Below, in pieces: positions 8,105-15,614 of a DNA stretch of 41,742 nt. The notes beneath the pieces were generated by a model. It worked only from the letters and a program-made list of their open reading frames with translations. It was not told the DNA's origin and did not search any database. The DNA is from Elusimicrobiota bacterium (GTDB lineage Bacteria > Elusimicrobiota > Endomicrobiia > Endomicrobiales > Endomicrobiaceae). Both the position numbers and the translations under genes were made by a program. Every line of letters begins with the position of its first letter. Position 1 is the first letter of the stretch. The stretch covers positions 1 through 41,742 of the forward strand of contig JAFXSD010000020.1 in assembly GCA_017525905.1 (NCBI GenBank), given 5' to 3'.

Positions 8105-9532
8105 TTATAAAGAATATTTCTTAACATCTTCATTTGCCTGTTTTATTGGCTTTATTGTTTCACAGCCGCCGACACAACCGCCTTTACATACCATAACTTC
8201 TATCAAATTTGAGTTGCAATGTCCGTCGGCATAAGCGGAAAGTTTCAGAACGTTTTTTTTGTCTAAATCGGTAATAAGCTCATCTTTTATAAATTTTGTA
8301 TCAATTCTTAAATAATGTTTTAATGCTTGAGATACACCGCCGGTAACGGCAAATTCTCTTGCGTATTTTGTAGGAACTTCTTCAGAGGAGGTTTCTTGAC
8401 ACAGATCTACATTTATATGTTTTGTATTAAATATTGCTTGTAATTCTTGAAAAGTTAAAACATAATCTACCAAAGAATCTTCCTGAGCTTCTTTTCTTTT
8501 CGATAAGCAAGGCCCTATAAATACCGTAATAGAGTCTGGGTACTTTTGTTTTGCGATTTCCGCGGTGTAGTGCATGGGGGTATAAGTATCGGAGACAAAC
8601 GGTTTTAATTTTTCAAGATGTTTTTTTACCAACCTAATATAAGCATGACAACAAGAGGTTGTCATAAACTGTTGCTTGTTAACCACCAACTTATTTTCAA
8701 ATTCTTCCGCTTCTTTTTTTGCTGTTATATCCGCGCCTAAAGCAACTTCGAAAATATGTTCAAATCCTATTTGTTTAAGAGCCGTTGTAATTTTGCCGAC
8801 AGATGCACCGAACTGTCCCGTAATAGACGGTGCTATTAATGCCACAAGTTTTTTTGTATGTAAAAGTTTTAACACGTCAAGAAGTTGTCTTCTTACCATT
8901 ATGGCACCAAACGGACAAGCGCCTATACATTTACCGCAACTTATACACAAGCTGTGATCAATATTTGCTCTGCCTTTACCGTCTTTTTTTATTGCATTTA
9001 CGGGGCAGGCTTCTTCACAGGGAACAACAAGTTTTAAAATTGCATTATACGGGCAAGCTTCTTTGCATTTACCGCAGTTTTTACATTTGTCCGTATCTAT
9101 ATGTGCTTTATGATCTTCAAAAGATATTGCGCCGAAATTACAAGCATTTATACATTTTCTCGATAAACATTCTTTACATATTTCGCTAACCATAAATCTG
9201 CTTTTAACACATGCGGAACATGCGGATTCAAGAACAGTTAAAAGTTTGTTGTTCGTTTTATATTTTTTTTCGTTTTCAGGTTTAAGATAATCCGATAAAG
9301 GTAATGCTTCATCAACATCGTTTATGGAATATCCCAATGCCGCAAGAGTTCTTAATTTTAAAATTGCTCTTTCTTTATATACACAACAACGAACCTGAGC
9401 ATCGCTGCCTTTAGGTATAATATTAAAAGGTAAATGATTTATATCATCAAGATTGTTCTCAAAAAACAATCTGCAAATTTCTTCCAATACTTTTGTTTTA
9501 AAATATTCCGAATAATTTATTTCTTGTTTCAT
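8105..9532 (-). CDS. Monomeric [FeFe]-hydrogenase (group B-like)
   Basis: 475-residue iron-only hydrogenase. A Cys-rich N-terminal part carries several [4Fe-4S] sites, including CKNCGKCKEACP (about 150-161) and CISCGKCIGACP (about 196-207), plus extra cysteines at 105-131. The H-cluster domain shows TSCCHAY (292-298), GPCLSKRKEA (340-349) and VMVCKGGCVGG (446-456). These are non-canonical forms of the TSCCPxW, MPCxxKxxE and ExMACxxGCxxGG signatures. The altered forms and the layout match the monomeric group B hydrogenases found in gut anaerobes. It presumably couples reduced ferredoxin to H2. No hydE/F/G maturation genes are in the window, so maturation must be encoded elsewhere. Confidence 0.85.
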   Translation of the reverse strand: MKQEINYSEYFKTKVLEEICRLFFENNLDDINHLPFNIIPKGSDAQVRCCVYKERAILKLRTLAALGYSINDVDEALPLSDYLKPENEKKYKTNNKLLTVLESACSACVKSRFMVSEICKECLSRKCINACNFGAISFEDHKAHIDTDKCKNCGKCKEACPYNAILKLVVPCEEACPVNAIKKDGKGRANIDHSLCISCGKCIGACPFGAIMVRRQLLDVLKLLHTKKLVALIAPSITGQFGASVGKITTALKQIGFEHIFEVALGADITAKKEAEEFENKLVVNKQQFMTTSCCHAYIRLVKKHLEKLKPFVSDTYTPMHYTAEIAKQKYPDSITVFIGPCLSKRKEAQEDSLVDYVLTFQELQAIFNTKHINVDLCQETSSEEVPTKYAREFAVTGGVSQALKHYLRIDTKFIKDELITDLDKKNVLKLSAYADGHCNSNLIEVMVCKGGCVGGCETIKPIKQANEDVKKYSL

Positions 9533-9567
9533 AATATGTATATTCTATCAATTTTAAAATCAAAAAG

Positions 9568-9612
9568 GAAAACGGATGCAGAGTTTGTTGGCATAAAACT
9601 GCATCCGTTTTC
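9568..9612 (-). terminator. Intrinsic terminator downstream of the porin
   Basis: A perfect 14-bp stem, GAAAACGGATGCAG with CTGCATCCGTTTTC, around a 17-base loop. On the minus strand it is followed by CTTTTTGATTTT. It sits between the porin stop and the hydrogenase start and should end porin transcription. Confidence 0.8.
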
Positions 9613-9665
9613 TTCTGTGGAGAAAGTAAATTCTCGTCAAGATTTGAAATATCTGCAACTACGGG

Positions 9666-9686
9666 ATCCCGGATCAAGTCCGGGAT
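9666..9686. repeat. REP-like palindrome ATCCCGGA-N5-TCCGGGAT
   Basis: Perfect 8-bp inverted repeat, ATCCCGGA/TCCGGGAT, with loop TCAAG, markedly more GC-rich than its surroundings. In one frame it reads IIPDLIRDP, the familiar artefact of a widespread dispersed repeat in diderm genomes. It is treated here as a repeat, not a gene. Confidence 0.6.
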
Positions 9687-9706
9687 GATATCCATCTCAT
9701 AGTTTT

Positions 9707-9744
9707 CTATACTTCTATACCTCGAAAATTGCCTGCGGCAATTT
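9707..9744 (-). repeat. Intergenic octamer element, copy B, with gene-end hairpin
   Basis: Read on the minus strand, directly after the porin stop codon: hairpin AAATTGCC-GCA-GGCAATTT, then GGTATAGA and AGTATAGA. The same arrangement (hairpin AAATTGCC/GGCAATTT, then GAGGTATGGA) follows nrdD at 19.94 kb. Confidence 0.55.
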
Positions 9745-10866
9745 TTAGAAGCTGATTTGCATTCTTAATGAACCTACATAAGCTGTATCTTCATCTTCAT
9801 TAAACCAAGGGTTTTCCACCATTTGGAAATCCGGACTTATTGATAAATAGTCAGTTACATTCCAACTGTAATAAACTTCTAAATGGTTTTCGCTTTTTGC
9901 ATTTTCATTGTCGTAGTCTTTATATTCTGAAGAAGGTATTACTTGTCCGTAAGCAATGGCTACTACATCTTCTTCTCCAATACCTTTTATGTTTGCTTGC
10001 AATCCTAAACTCCAAGTATGTTCTCCGCAACATATATTCTTATTTTGCCAGCTATATCTTGCAAAAGCTCCGAAAATATCGGTAAATTGTTGATCCAAAC
10101 TTAAACCGAATCCATAATTCTTTTCATTTTCCGATGCATCTTTCCATTTACTGTAATCGTTGGTATTTGTCCAACCATAAATTCTGTAGTTACCTTCCAT
10201 ATTATCTATAAATCCGGGTTTGAAATTTACTTGTGCCGATGCAAAACCGTTTCTTGTTATATCTGCAGGGCTTTCGTCTGCATCCGAGCTTGCATCAATG
10301 TATTGAACTGCAAAATCCGCAATATCTGTTTCATAAGTTGCTTTTACACCGAAAGCATTGTCCGGAAAACCGATATTTACTGCATTTCTAAACATCGAAC
10401 CTATAAATTGTGTTGTTTCATCGTTTGCATAAGCATTATCATCTAATGATGATGTTGGATCTATAATACCTGCCGTAACTGCAAATTGATCTGTAAACTT
10501 ATGTTCAAACCATGCTTCGGTTACACTTACAACTCCGCTGTCATCCGCATCTCTGTTAATACTTGCATAAGAATCTAAATATTTATTTATATCACCTTTA
10601 CCTGTTTCCAAATGAATAAATGCGGTGTTTTTATCGTCAAATTTCTTTTCAATTGTTAAATCTACGGAATATTGACCAACGGTAGGTGTTTTGTTTTCAT
10701 CTTCTTCACTTGGTGCCATATTTGCATTTTGTAAATTTTGCAAGTTTAATGTAATTCCACCGCCGATAGTTAATCCTTCCAAAAATTTAATTCCTTCCGC
10801 ATAAACGGACCCTGATAAACACATCGTTACTGCCAAGCACAACATACTTAATACTGCTTTTCTCAT
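9745..10866 (-). CDS. OprB-like outer-membrane porin
   Basis: 373-residue exported protein. It has a clear signal peptide (MRKAVLSMLCLAVTMCLSGS, cleavage after VYA). A beta-rich body of alternating aromatic and polar residues follows, and the protein ends ...RMQISF, the terminal Phe typical of outer-membrane barrels. Segments such as VTEAWFEHKF...AVTAGIIDPTSSLDDNAYANDETTQF are characteristic of carbohydrate-selective porins (OprB family). The start is the second Met: AGGAGG-like TGGAGGAA lies directly before it, inside the longer frame. It probably admits sugars or other small solutes; specificity is unknown. Confidence 0.8.
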   Translation of the reverse strand: MRKAVLSMLCLAVTMCLSGSVYAEGIKFLEGLTIGGGITLNLQNLQNANMAPSEEDENKTPTVGQYSVDLTIEKKFDDKNTAFIHLETGKGDINKYLDSYASINRDADDSGVVSVTEAWFEHKFTDQFAVTAGIIDPTSSLDDNAYANDETTQFIGSMFRNAVNIGFPDNAFGVKATYETDIADFAVQYIDASSDADESPADITRNGFASAQVNFKPGFIDNMEGNYRIYGWTNTNDYSKWKDASENEKNYGFGLSLDQQFTDIFGAFARYSWQNKNICCGEHTWSLGLQANIKGIGEEDVVAIAYGQVIPSSEYKDYDNENAKSENHLEVYYSWNVTDYLSISPDFQMVENPWFNEDEDTAYVGSLRMQISF

Positions 10867-10950
10867 TTTTTCCTCCATTTTTTATTTTTGCCAACTTTAT
10901 TTACACTTTTAAAAACAAGCCTCCTTTTTTATTTTTTATGAAACTTAAAT

Positions 10951-10989
10951 AAAAAAGGGACTTTTAGATTCAAATCTAAAAGCCCCTTT
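10951..10989 (-). terminator. Terminator of the feo operon
   Basis: Long stem AAAGGGRCTTTTAGATT / AATCTAAAAGYCCCTTT with a two-base loop and one G/C mismatch. On the minus strand it is followed by TTTTTTATTT. It lies downstream of the small FeoB-associated gene. Confidence 0.88.
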
Positions 10990-11068
10990 GCTAACATTAA
11001 TTATTTAACTGCTTAAATTCTATAAGTTTGTTAAAAAATAATCAAGAAGCTTTTATTTTTTTATTTAT

Positions 11069-11254
11069 CTATTTTTTATTTTTTGATTTTCTCATAAGTT
11101 GTGTCATACAACTGTCTTTTTTGGAACAACTTCCGCAATTATTGTCACATCCGCATCCGCAATCGCATTTACCGCCTTTTACTTGCTTATATATTTTTTT
11201 TATCAAAACAAATGCACAAAGAGCCACAATAAGAATAACAAATAAAGTTTCCAT
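11069..11254 (-). CDS. FeoB-associated Cys-rich membrane protein
   Basis: 61-residue protein with one N-terminal transmembrane helix (METLFVILIVALCAFVLI) and a cysteine cluster, CDCGCGCDNNCGSCSKKDSC, then a basic tail. This matches the small FeoB_associated family, which commonly follows feoB. The cluster may bind or pass on ferrous iron at the inner membrane, but its function is not proven. It follows feoB on the same strand, separated by a 129-base interval filled with an octamer repeat element. Confidence 0.82.
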   Translation of the reverse strand: METLFVILIVALCAFVLIKKIYKQVKGGKCDCGCGCDNNCGSCSKKDSCMTQLMRKSKNKK

Positions 11255-11280
11255 TTTACAACCTCCGACAACTTTTTCTT

Positions 11281-11399
11281 GAGGTATGGATGTATGGAGG
11301 TATAGATGTATGGAAACAACAAAAGATAATATTTCCCTTCTCTATCCCTCTATACTTCTATCTTTCTATACCTCGTTGTTAGGCTAAAAGCCTAACAAC
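11281..11399. repeat. Intergenic octamer element, copy C (inverted arrays plus hairpin)
   Basis: The best example of the family. The left arm (11282-11314) is four consecutive octamers on the plus strand: GGTATGGA, TGTATGGA, GGTATAGA, TGTATGGA. The right arm (11335-11374) carries the unit inverted: GGTATAGA, AAGATAGA, AGTATAGA, GGGATAGA on the minus strand. Beyond it, 11375-11399 is a perfect 11-bp hairpin (GTTGTTAGGCT/AGCCTAACAAC) that contains the feoB stop codon. It has no T-run and is not an ordinary terminator. Confidence 0.65.
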
Positions 11400-13486
11400 T
11401 TGCCGCCCTGATAAACAATGAACGATAATAAATATCCCAAAACTGTTGTCCAGGCAAAAAGTATTATCAGCCATTTTAGTCTTGACCCTGCTTCTCTGTA
11501 AAATACCACTATTGCAACTATACAAGGAACATAAATTAAGCAGAACATCAAAAAAGCCACGGATTTTAAAGGACTCCAATCCGGATCGGAAGCAATTTTA
11601 TCCGCCAAAGAATTTACCGCTTCATCATCTTCAACATCTGTTTCGCCCATGGAATAAATTGTTCCGAGTGTACTTACTACAACTTCTTTTGCCGCAAGAC
11701 CTGCTATCAAAGCAATACCCATTTTACCGTCAAAACCGATAGGTTTTATTATAGGTTCTATAAAGTGTCCTAATCTTCCGATATAACTTTGGTCCATTTG
11801 AGCTGCTGCAACTTCTTCTTCCGAAACTTCTCCCAAAGCTTCTTCGTTTACTTTAGGGAAGGTCAAACCTGCCCAAATAAGAACAGACATTAAAAGTATT
11901 ATGGTACCAGCTTTTTTAATATATAACCAACCTCTTTCCCACATTTTAAGCAAAAGACCTTTTATTGTAGGAATTCTGTATGGAGGAAGTTCCATAACAA
12001 AATAGCCCGGTTCTCCTTTAAACAATGTTTTCTTAAATACCCATGCGGAAAAAAGTGCTATAACAACACTTAGTGCATAAAATATAAACATTGTATTTGC
12101 CGCTTGTGTTGAATTTTTACTGAAAAATGCCGCTATAAAAAGTGCAAAAATAGGAAGTTTTGCACCGCAAATCATAAACGGTGTAACAAGCAATGTAATA
12201 ATTCTGTCTTTAGGATTATCTATTGTTCTTGATGCCATCATGGCGGGAACCGCACAACCGTTAGTTGCAATTAACAAAGATGCAAACGATTTTCCGTGCA
12301 ATCCGAACTTTCTCATAACCCTGTCCATAATAAACACTGCTCTTGCCATATAACCCGTATCTTCAAAAAATGCTATAGCAAAGAACATACATATAATTTG
12401 AGGGAAGAACCCTAAAACCCCTCCCACACCGGCAATTATACCATCTACTATCAAAGACTGGAAAATACCTTCCGGAATTATACTCGTCGCAAAATTTGAT
12501 AACCATTCAATACCGGCCTCAAACCAACCTACAATAGGTTCCGATACCGTAAATGCAAATTTAAAAATAATATACATTACGAGCAAAAATATAGGTACAG
12601 ACCAAATTTTATTCAAAACAATTTTGTCTATAGTTTCGGAAAAATCTTTTTTTGCTGCTTTTGATTTTGATAAAACGTCACTGACAACTATCTTTATCCA
12701 ATCATAAATTTTGTCTGCAAAAACAGCCTCAAGATTTTCGTTGTGTAAAGCAAATATTCTTTTATTGCTTTTTTCTACATGTTCGATTATTGCTGAAGAA
12801 TTTTTAGCTGTTTTAATTTTATCTAAAGCATAACTTTCTTTTTTTATTAACTCTACAGCCAAAAAATTAACGGGATACTTTAATACAAGATTTAAATCTT
12901 CCGATATAAGCTGACAAATAGAATCTTTTTCTTTGTTAATTTCTTCACCGTAATCTATGGAAACAGGTTTAACTGCTTTTTTCTTACTCAAAACATCTGT
13001 TACAACTTTTAATAATTCTTCGGCTCCTTTATTTTTGCTTGCTACGATGGGAACGGCTATAACATTATATTTTTCTTCCAACTTTTTATAATCTATTTTT
13101 TGACCTTTATTTTCCAAAATATCGGTCATATTCATAGCAATTATAACCGGAATTTTTAATTCCGATAATTGTGCATATAAGTAAAGATTTCTTTCAAGGT
13201 TAGAAGAATCTACAACATCTATTACAAGTTCTGGTTTTTCTTCGATTAAAACATTTCTTGCGACAATTTCATCTTCGGAACTTGCGGACAAACCGTAAAT
13301 TCCGGGCAAATCTATAATTTGAAGTTCATATCCGTTTTTTGTTACAAAAGCTTCTTTTTTTTCTACGGTAACACCGGGATAGTTTCCTACATGTTGTCTT
13401 AATCCCGTTATATTGTTAAACAAACTTGATTTTCCGCAGTTTGGGTTACCGGCCAAACATATTTTTACTTTCTTTAAACTTTCCAC
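11384..13486 (-). CDS. feoB: Ferrous iron transport protein FeoB
   Basis: 700-residue inner-membrane Fe(II) transporter. The N-terminal GTPase domain shows G1 GNPNCGKSS, G3 DLPGIYGL and G4 NMTD, followed by the helical spacer domain (to about residue 275). The membrane part carries two gate regions; CAVPAMMASRTIDNPKDR and CGAKLPIFALF are typical. Length is normal for FeoB. The start is a GTG seven bases after the upstream feoA stop, with AGAGGT upstream. It is co-transcribed with two feoA genes. The TAG stop is embedded in a perfect hairpin. Confidence 0.95.
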   Translation of the reverse strand: MESLKKVKICLAGNPNCGKSSLFNNITGLRQHVGNYPGVTVEKKEAFVTKNGYELQIIDLPGIYGLSASSEDEIVARNVLIEEKPELVIDVVDSSNLERNLYLYAQLSELKIPVIIAMNMTDILENKGQKIDYKKLEEKYNVIAVPIVASKNKGAEELLKVVTDVLSKKKAVKPVSIDYGEEINKEKDSICQLISEDLNLVLKYPVNFLAVELIKKESYALDKIKTAKNSSAIIEHVEKSNKRIFALHNENLEAVFADKIYDWIKIVVSDVLSKSKAAKKDFSETIDKIVLNKIWSVPIFLLVMYIIFKFAFTVSEPIVGWFEAGIEWLSNFATSIIPEGIFQSLIVDGIIAGVGGVLGFFPQIICMFFAIAFFEDTGYMARAVFIMDRVMRKFGLHGKSFASLLIATNGCAVPAMMASRTIDNPKDRIITLLVTPFMICGAKLPIFALFIAAFFSKNSTQAANTMFIFYALSVVIALFSAWVFKKTLFKGEPGYFVMELPPYRIPTIKGLLLKMWERGWLYIKKAGTIILLMSVLIWAGLTFPKVNEEALGEVSEEEVAAAQMDQSYIGRLGHFIEPIIKPIGFDGKMGIALIAGLAAKEVVVSTLGTIYSMGETDVEDDEAVNSLADKIASDPDWSPLKSVAFLMFCLIYVPCIVAIVVFYREAGSRLKWLIILFAWTTVLGYLLSFIVYQGGKLLGF

Positions 13487-13492
13487 TTTGTT

Positions 13493-13720
13493 TTATACCT
13501 CTTTTACTAAAATTTTTGATGCACTGCTGTTATCGAGTGCGATTTTTCCGCCTTTTAATAATACTGTTATAAATCCTGATTTCATATCTCTTAAAATTTT
13601 TAATTCTTCTCCGGGAACAAAACCTAAATCTATCAACTTTTTTCTTTCATCTACAGCTATATTGTCAAAAGCCAAAAATCTAAGCAATGTATTTTCTTTT
13701 CCGTTTAATAAAGTCATCAT
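13493..13720 (-). CDS. feoA: FeoA domain protein (second copy)
   Basis: 75-residue SH3-like FeoA protein, a small cytoplasmic partner of FeoB. The pattern RKKLIDLGFVPGEELKILRD followed by a Gly-rich strand and a final SASKILV is characteristic. Its start overlaps the stop of the other feoA by one base (TAATG), and feoB begins a few bases downstream, so translation is probably coupled. It differs clearly from its neighbour, so the two are not a recent duplication. Confidence 0.88.
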   Translation of the reverse strand: MMTLLNGKENTLLRFLAFDNIAVDERKKLIDLGFVPGEELKILRDMKSGFITVLLKGGKIALDNSSASKILVKEV

Positions 13721-13950
13721 TAAACCTCCACTAAAATTTGTGAAGCTTCGTCTTTTCTGAGACTTAAGTTGTAACCTCTTATTGTTACTTCTATAGGATC
13801 TCCCAAAACAGACTTTTTTGTAACAACAACCTGTTCACCTTTCAAGATACCCATAGAAAGCAATTTTTTTGTTAAAACAGAATCTGATGCCGTAATTTTT
13901 TTTACTTTAGCAGGTTGATTCAATTTTAAACTGCTTAAAACCATCTCCAT
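13720..13950 (-). CDS. feoA: FeoA domain protein (first copy)
   Basis: 76-residue FeoA protein and first gene of the feoA-feoA-feoB operon. It contains TKKLLSMGILKGEQVVVTKKSVLGDPIEV and a C-terminal RKDEASQILVEV, the classical FeoA layout including the GDPIEV strand. A strong AGGAGGAG precedes the start. The promoter and a TTAG/CTAA operator lie immediately upstream. Confidence 0.9.
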   Translation of the reverse strand: MEMVLSSLKLNQPAKVKKITASDSVLTKKLLSMGILKGEQVVVTKKSVLGDPIEVTIRGYNLSLRKDEASQILVEV

Positions 13951-13980
13951 TTTCTTCTTTCTCCTCCTGGAATTCTATTT

Positions 13981-14039
13981 ATTAGTCTAATTTATATTTT
14001 TTAGTTTATATTATAAATATTAGTTTCATCTAACTTCAA
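13981..14039 (-). promoter_or_regulatory. feo promoter with overlapping TTAG/CTAA operators
   Basis: On the minus strand TTGAAG (-35, 14034-14039) and TATAAT (-10, 14010-14015) are 18 bases apart. An interrupted palindrome TTAG-N6-CTAA (read on the plus strand, 14021-14034) fills the spacer, and a second site, ATTAGTCTAAT (13981-13991), lies just downstream of the expected transcription start. The 9-mer TTAGTCTAA recurs in the -10 region of the DtxR-family gene at 17.35 kb. The rest of the feoA-lipoprotein gap (13951-14259) is AT-rich and otherwise holds only the candidate site at 14105 and the lipoprotein promoter. Confidence 0.6.
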
Positions 14040-14104
14040 AATTAAAAAAATAATAAAGCACCAAGTGCTTTTTTAATAAAAAACATAATTTAAATAAACA
14101 AAAC

Positions 14105-14133
14105 TTTTTTAGTTGTATATTTAAATGTTAGAC
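14105..14133 (+). promoter_or_regulatory. Candidate metal-regulator site upstream of the lipoprotein genes
   Basis: TTTTTTAGTTGTAT followed about ten bases on by GTTAGAC. The layout resembles the sites in front of feoA and of the DtxR-family gene (TTTTTTAGTTT...TTAG), but the CTAA half is imperfect. It lies about 60 bases upstream of the lipoprotein -35 box. Confidence 0.3.
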
Positions 14134-14190
14134 AAATATAACATATTTTATAAAAAATGTCAAATATATGTATGTGACCGATGTATCAAA

Positions 14191-14219
14191 TTGTATAATT
14201 TTGTATTTTATGATAGAAT
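14191..14219 (+). promoter_or_regulatory. Putative promoter of the lipoprotein pair
   Basis: TTGTAT and TAGAAT separated by exactly 17 bases, about 40 bases before the first lipoprotein gene, which has a good GGAGGAAG ribosome binding site. Confidence 0.5.
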
Positions 14220-14259
14220 ATTCTGCATATAAATAAAAAAAATAAAAATTGGAGGAAGT

Positions 14260-14820
14260 ATGAAAAAGAAAGTATTTTTAATGTTATGTTTAGTATTGGC
14301 AGTAGGATTGGTTGTTCTGACAAGTTGCGGTAATAAAGAAGAGGAAACCAATTTATCAAGTGATAACAATCAAAGTATAGAAACCAATTTATCAGACGAA
14401 AATGAAGTCAGTTTAAAAAAAGAAGTAACCGATATAGCAAAATCAAGTGCATCAAATTATAAAATAGAACCTGAAAATATGGGCGTGGAGTATGAAGTTA
14501 TTGACGGTTATTATCAAGACGAAAACAAACATTTAGAATTAAGAGTGTACTTAAATGAAGAATACGATAAAGACGGAAAGATTAATCTTCATAATTCTTT
14601 AGTGGATTATTTTAAAACTATAGCTGATGACGGCAAGGTTTATAATTTATATTTGGATGAAGAATATGATAAAGCAGATACGGAACAATCAGGAATTTGG
14701 ATAAGAGCAACAATTAACGGTGAAAAATGCAAAATATATTTCGGCGGACATGCTCCGCTTAATTATGGAGATGACTCTTATTTAGAGAGCTATCGTATAA
14801 CCGTTGATCCGGAAAAATAA
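14260..14820 (+). CDS. Lipoprotein of unknown function (first of pair)
   Basis: 186-residue predicted lipoprotein. The signal peptide is MKKKVFLMLCLVLAVGLVVL with lipobox LTSC, so Cys23 would be lipidated. An acidic, Asn/Ser-rich linker follows (about 28-50), then a small globular part with no recognised motif. The next gene has a near-identical signal region (TSCGNK and a Glu-rich start) with the lipidated Cys at the same position, but an unrelated-looking body. It is expressed from the promoter just upstream and lies divergent from the feo operon. The function is unknown. Confidence 0.75.
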   Translation: MKKKVFLMLCLVLAVGLVVLTSCGNKEEETNLSSDNNQSIETNLSDENEVSLKKEVTDIAKSSASNYKIEPENMGVEYEVIDGYYQDENKHLELRVYLNEEYDKDGKINLHNSLVDYFKTIADDGKVYNLYLDEEYDKADTEQSGIWIRATINGEKCKIYFGGHAPLNYGDDSYLESYRITVDPEK

Positions 14821-14838
14821 TATTTTTAGGAGAAAAAT

Positions 14839-15504
14839 GTGAAAAATAAAATATTTTTAGTAATCGGTTTGGTATTAGTAATAGGATTGTTTGTAATAAC
14901 AAGTTGCGGTAATAAAAGAGAAGAAAATGTTGCTCAAACCGCACAGGAAAATGAGAATACAAGTACAGAAACAACAAACAATGAAAAACATGAATATACA
15001 TATACGGACGGAGTTTTAACACAAATTGTTGATGAAGAAGGAAATCCAAAACAAACTGATTTTGTTATAGACGGAATAATTCTTGTAGGTAACAGACACG
15101 ATTATTCCGAGCTTACCGATACCGGTGAAATTATTGCAAAATTAGCATCACAAGGGTATAAAAAAGAAGGCATTAATTCGTCATTTTATTTAGGTGAGTG
15201 GATTGAAATGTATATCGATACAAAATATGCGGGAGTTGATAGTGATGTTAAGATTTTGGTAACACCGCATAAAACAGTTGAAGAACTGGAAACATTGTCA
15301 TTATCCGAGCTGGAAGAATTAGCAATAGAAAACGGCGGATTTATTATAGATTATAAAACACCGGAAGAAGATAACTATAAATATGTTGGAAACGGGTATG
15401 TTCATCAGGATTATTCGGAAGGTAAATATGATATATTATTTACTTATGAAGGTAAATTAGCATATTTCATAAATATAACCGAAACAAAAGAACCGGCCGA
15501 ATAA
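14839..15504 (+). CDS. Lipoprotein of unknown function (second of pair)
   Basis: 221-residue predicted lipoprotein with lipobox ITSC (Cys23) and an acidic, Thr/Asn-rich linker. The start is a GTG at 14839. An ATG two bases earlier is followed at once by TGA and cannot be used, and TAGGAGA sits just upstream. The C-terminal half contains an acidic helix (TVEELETLSLSELEELAIENGG) and a Tyr-rich end; no known domain is recognised. It follows the first lipoprotein after 18 bases, and the pair shares one terminator. Confidence 0.75.
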   Translation: MKNKIFLVIGLVLVIGLFVITSCGNKREENVAQTAQENENTSTETTNNEKHEYTYTDGVLTQIVDEEGNPKQTDFVIDGIILVGNRHDYSELTDTGEIIAKLASQGYKKEGINSSFYLGEWIEMYIDTKYAGVDSDVKILVTPHKTVEELETLSLSELEELAIENGGFIIDYKTPEEDNYKYVGNGYVHQDYSEGKYDILFTYEGKLAYFINITETKEPAE

Positions 15505-15527
15505 AATATTTTAATAATGTATGATTT

Positions 15528-15566
15528 AAATAGTGGATCGGAAAACCGGTCCACTATTTTTATTTT
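15528..15566 (+). terminator. Terminator of the lipoprotein pair
   Basis: Stem AATAGTGGA-TCGG / CCGG-TCCACTATT around an AAAA loop, with a T/T mismatch, followed by TTTTATTTTTT. It lies between convergent genes. Confidence 0.88.
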
Positions 15567-15614
15567 TTAAATTTGTCTATAAATTTTAGAAGAAACATTA
15601 ATTTAAATTGTTGT

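Noticed and set aside
9498..9695. Minus-strand frame encoding a 65-residue peptide starting MDIIPDLIRDP
   Set aside because: It is a translation of a REP-like palindrome and a terminator hairpin; there is no ribosome binding site and its composition is not protein-like.
11281..11399. CRISPR array
   Set aside because: The unit is 8 bp in direct tandem without spacers and is also inverted; no cas genes are present.
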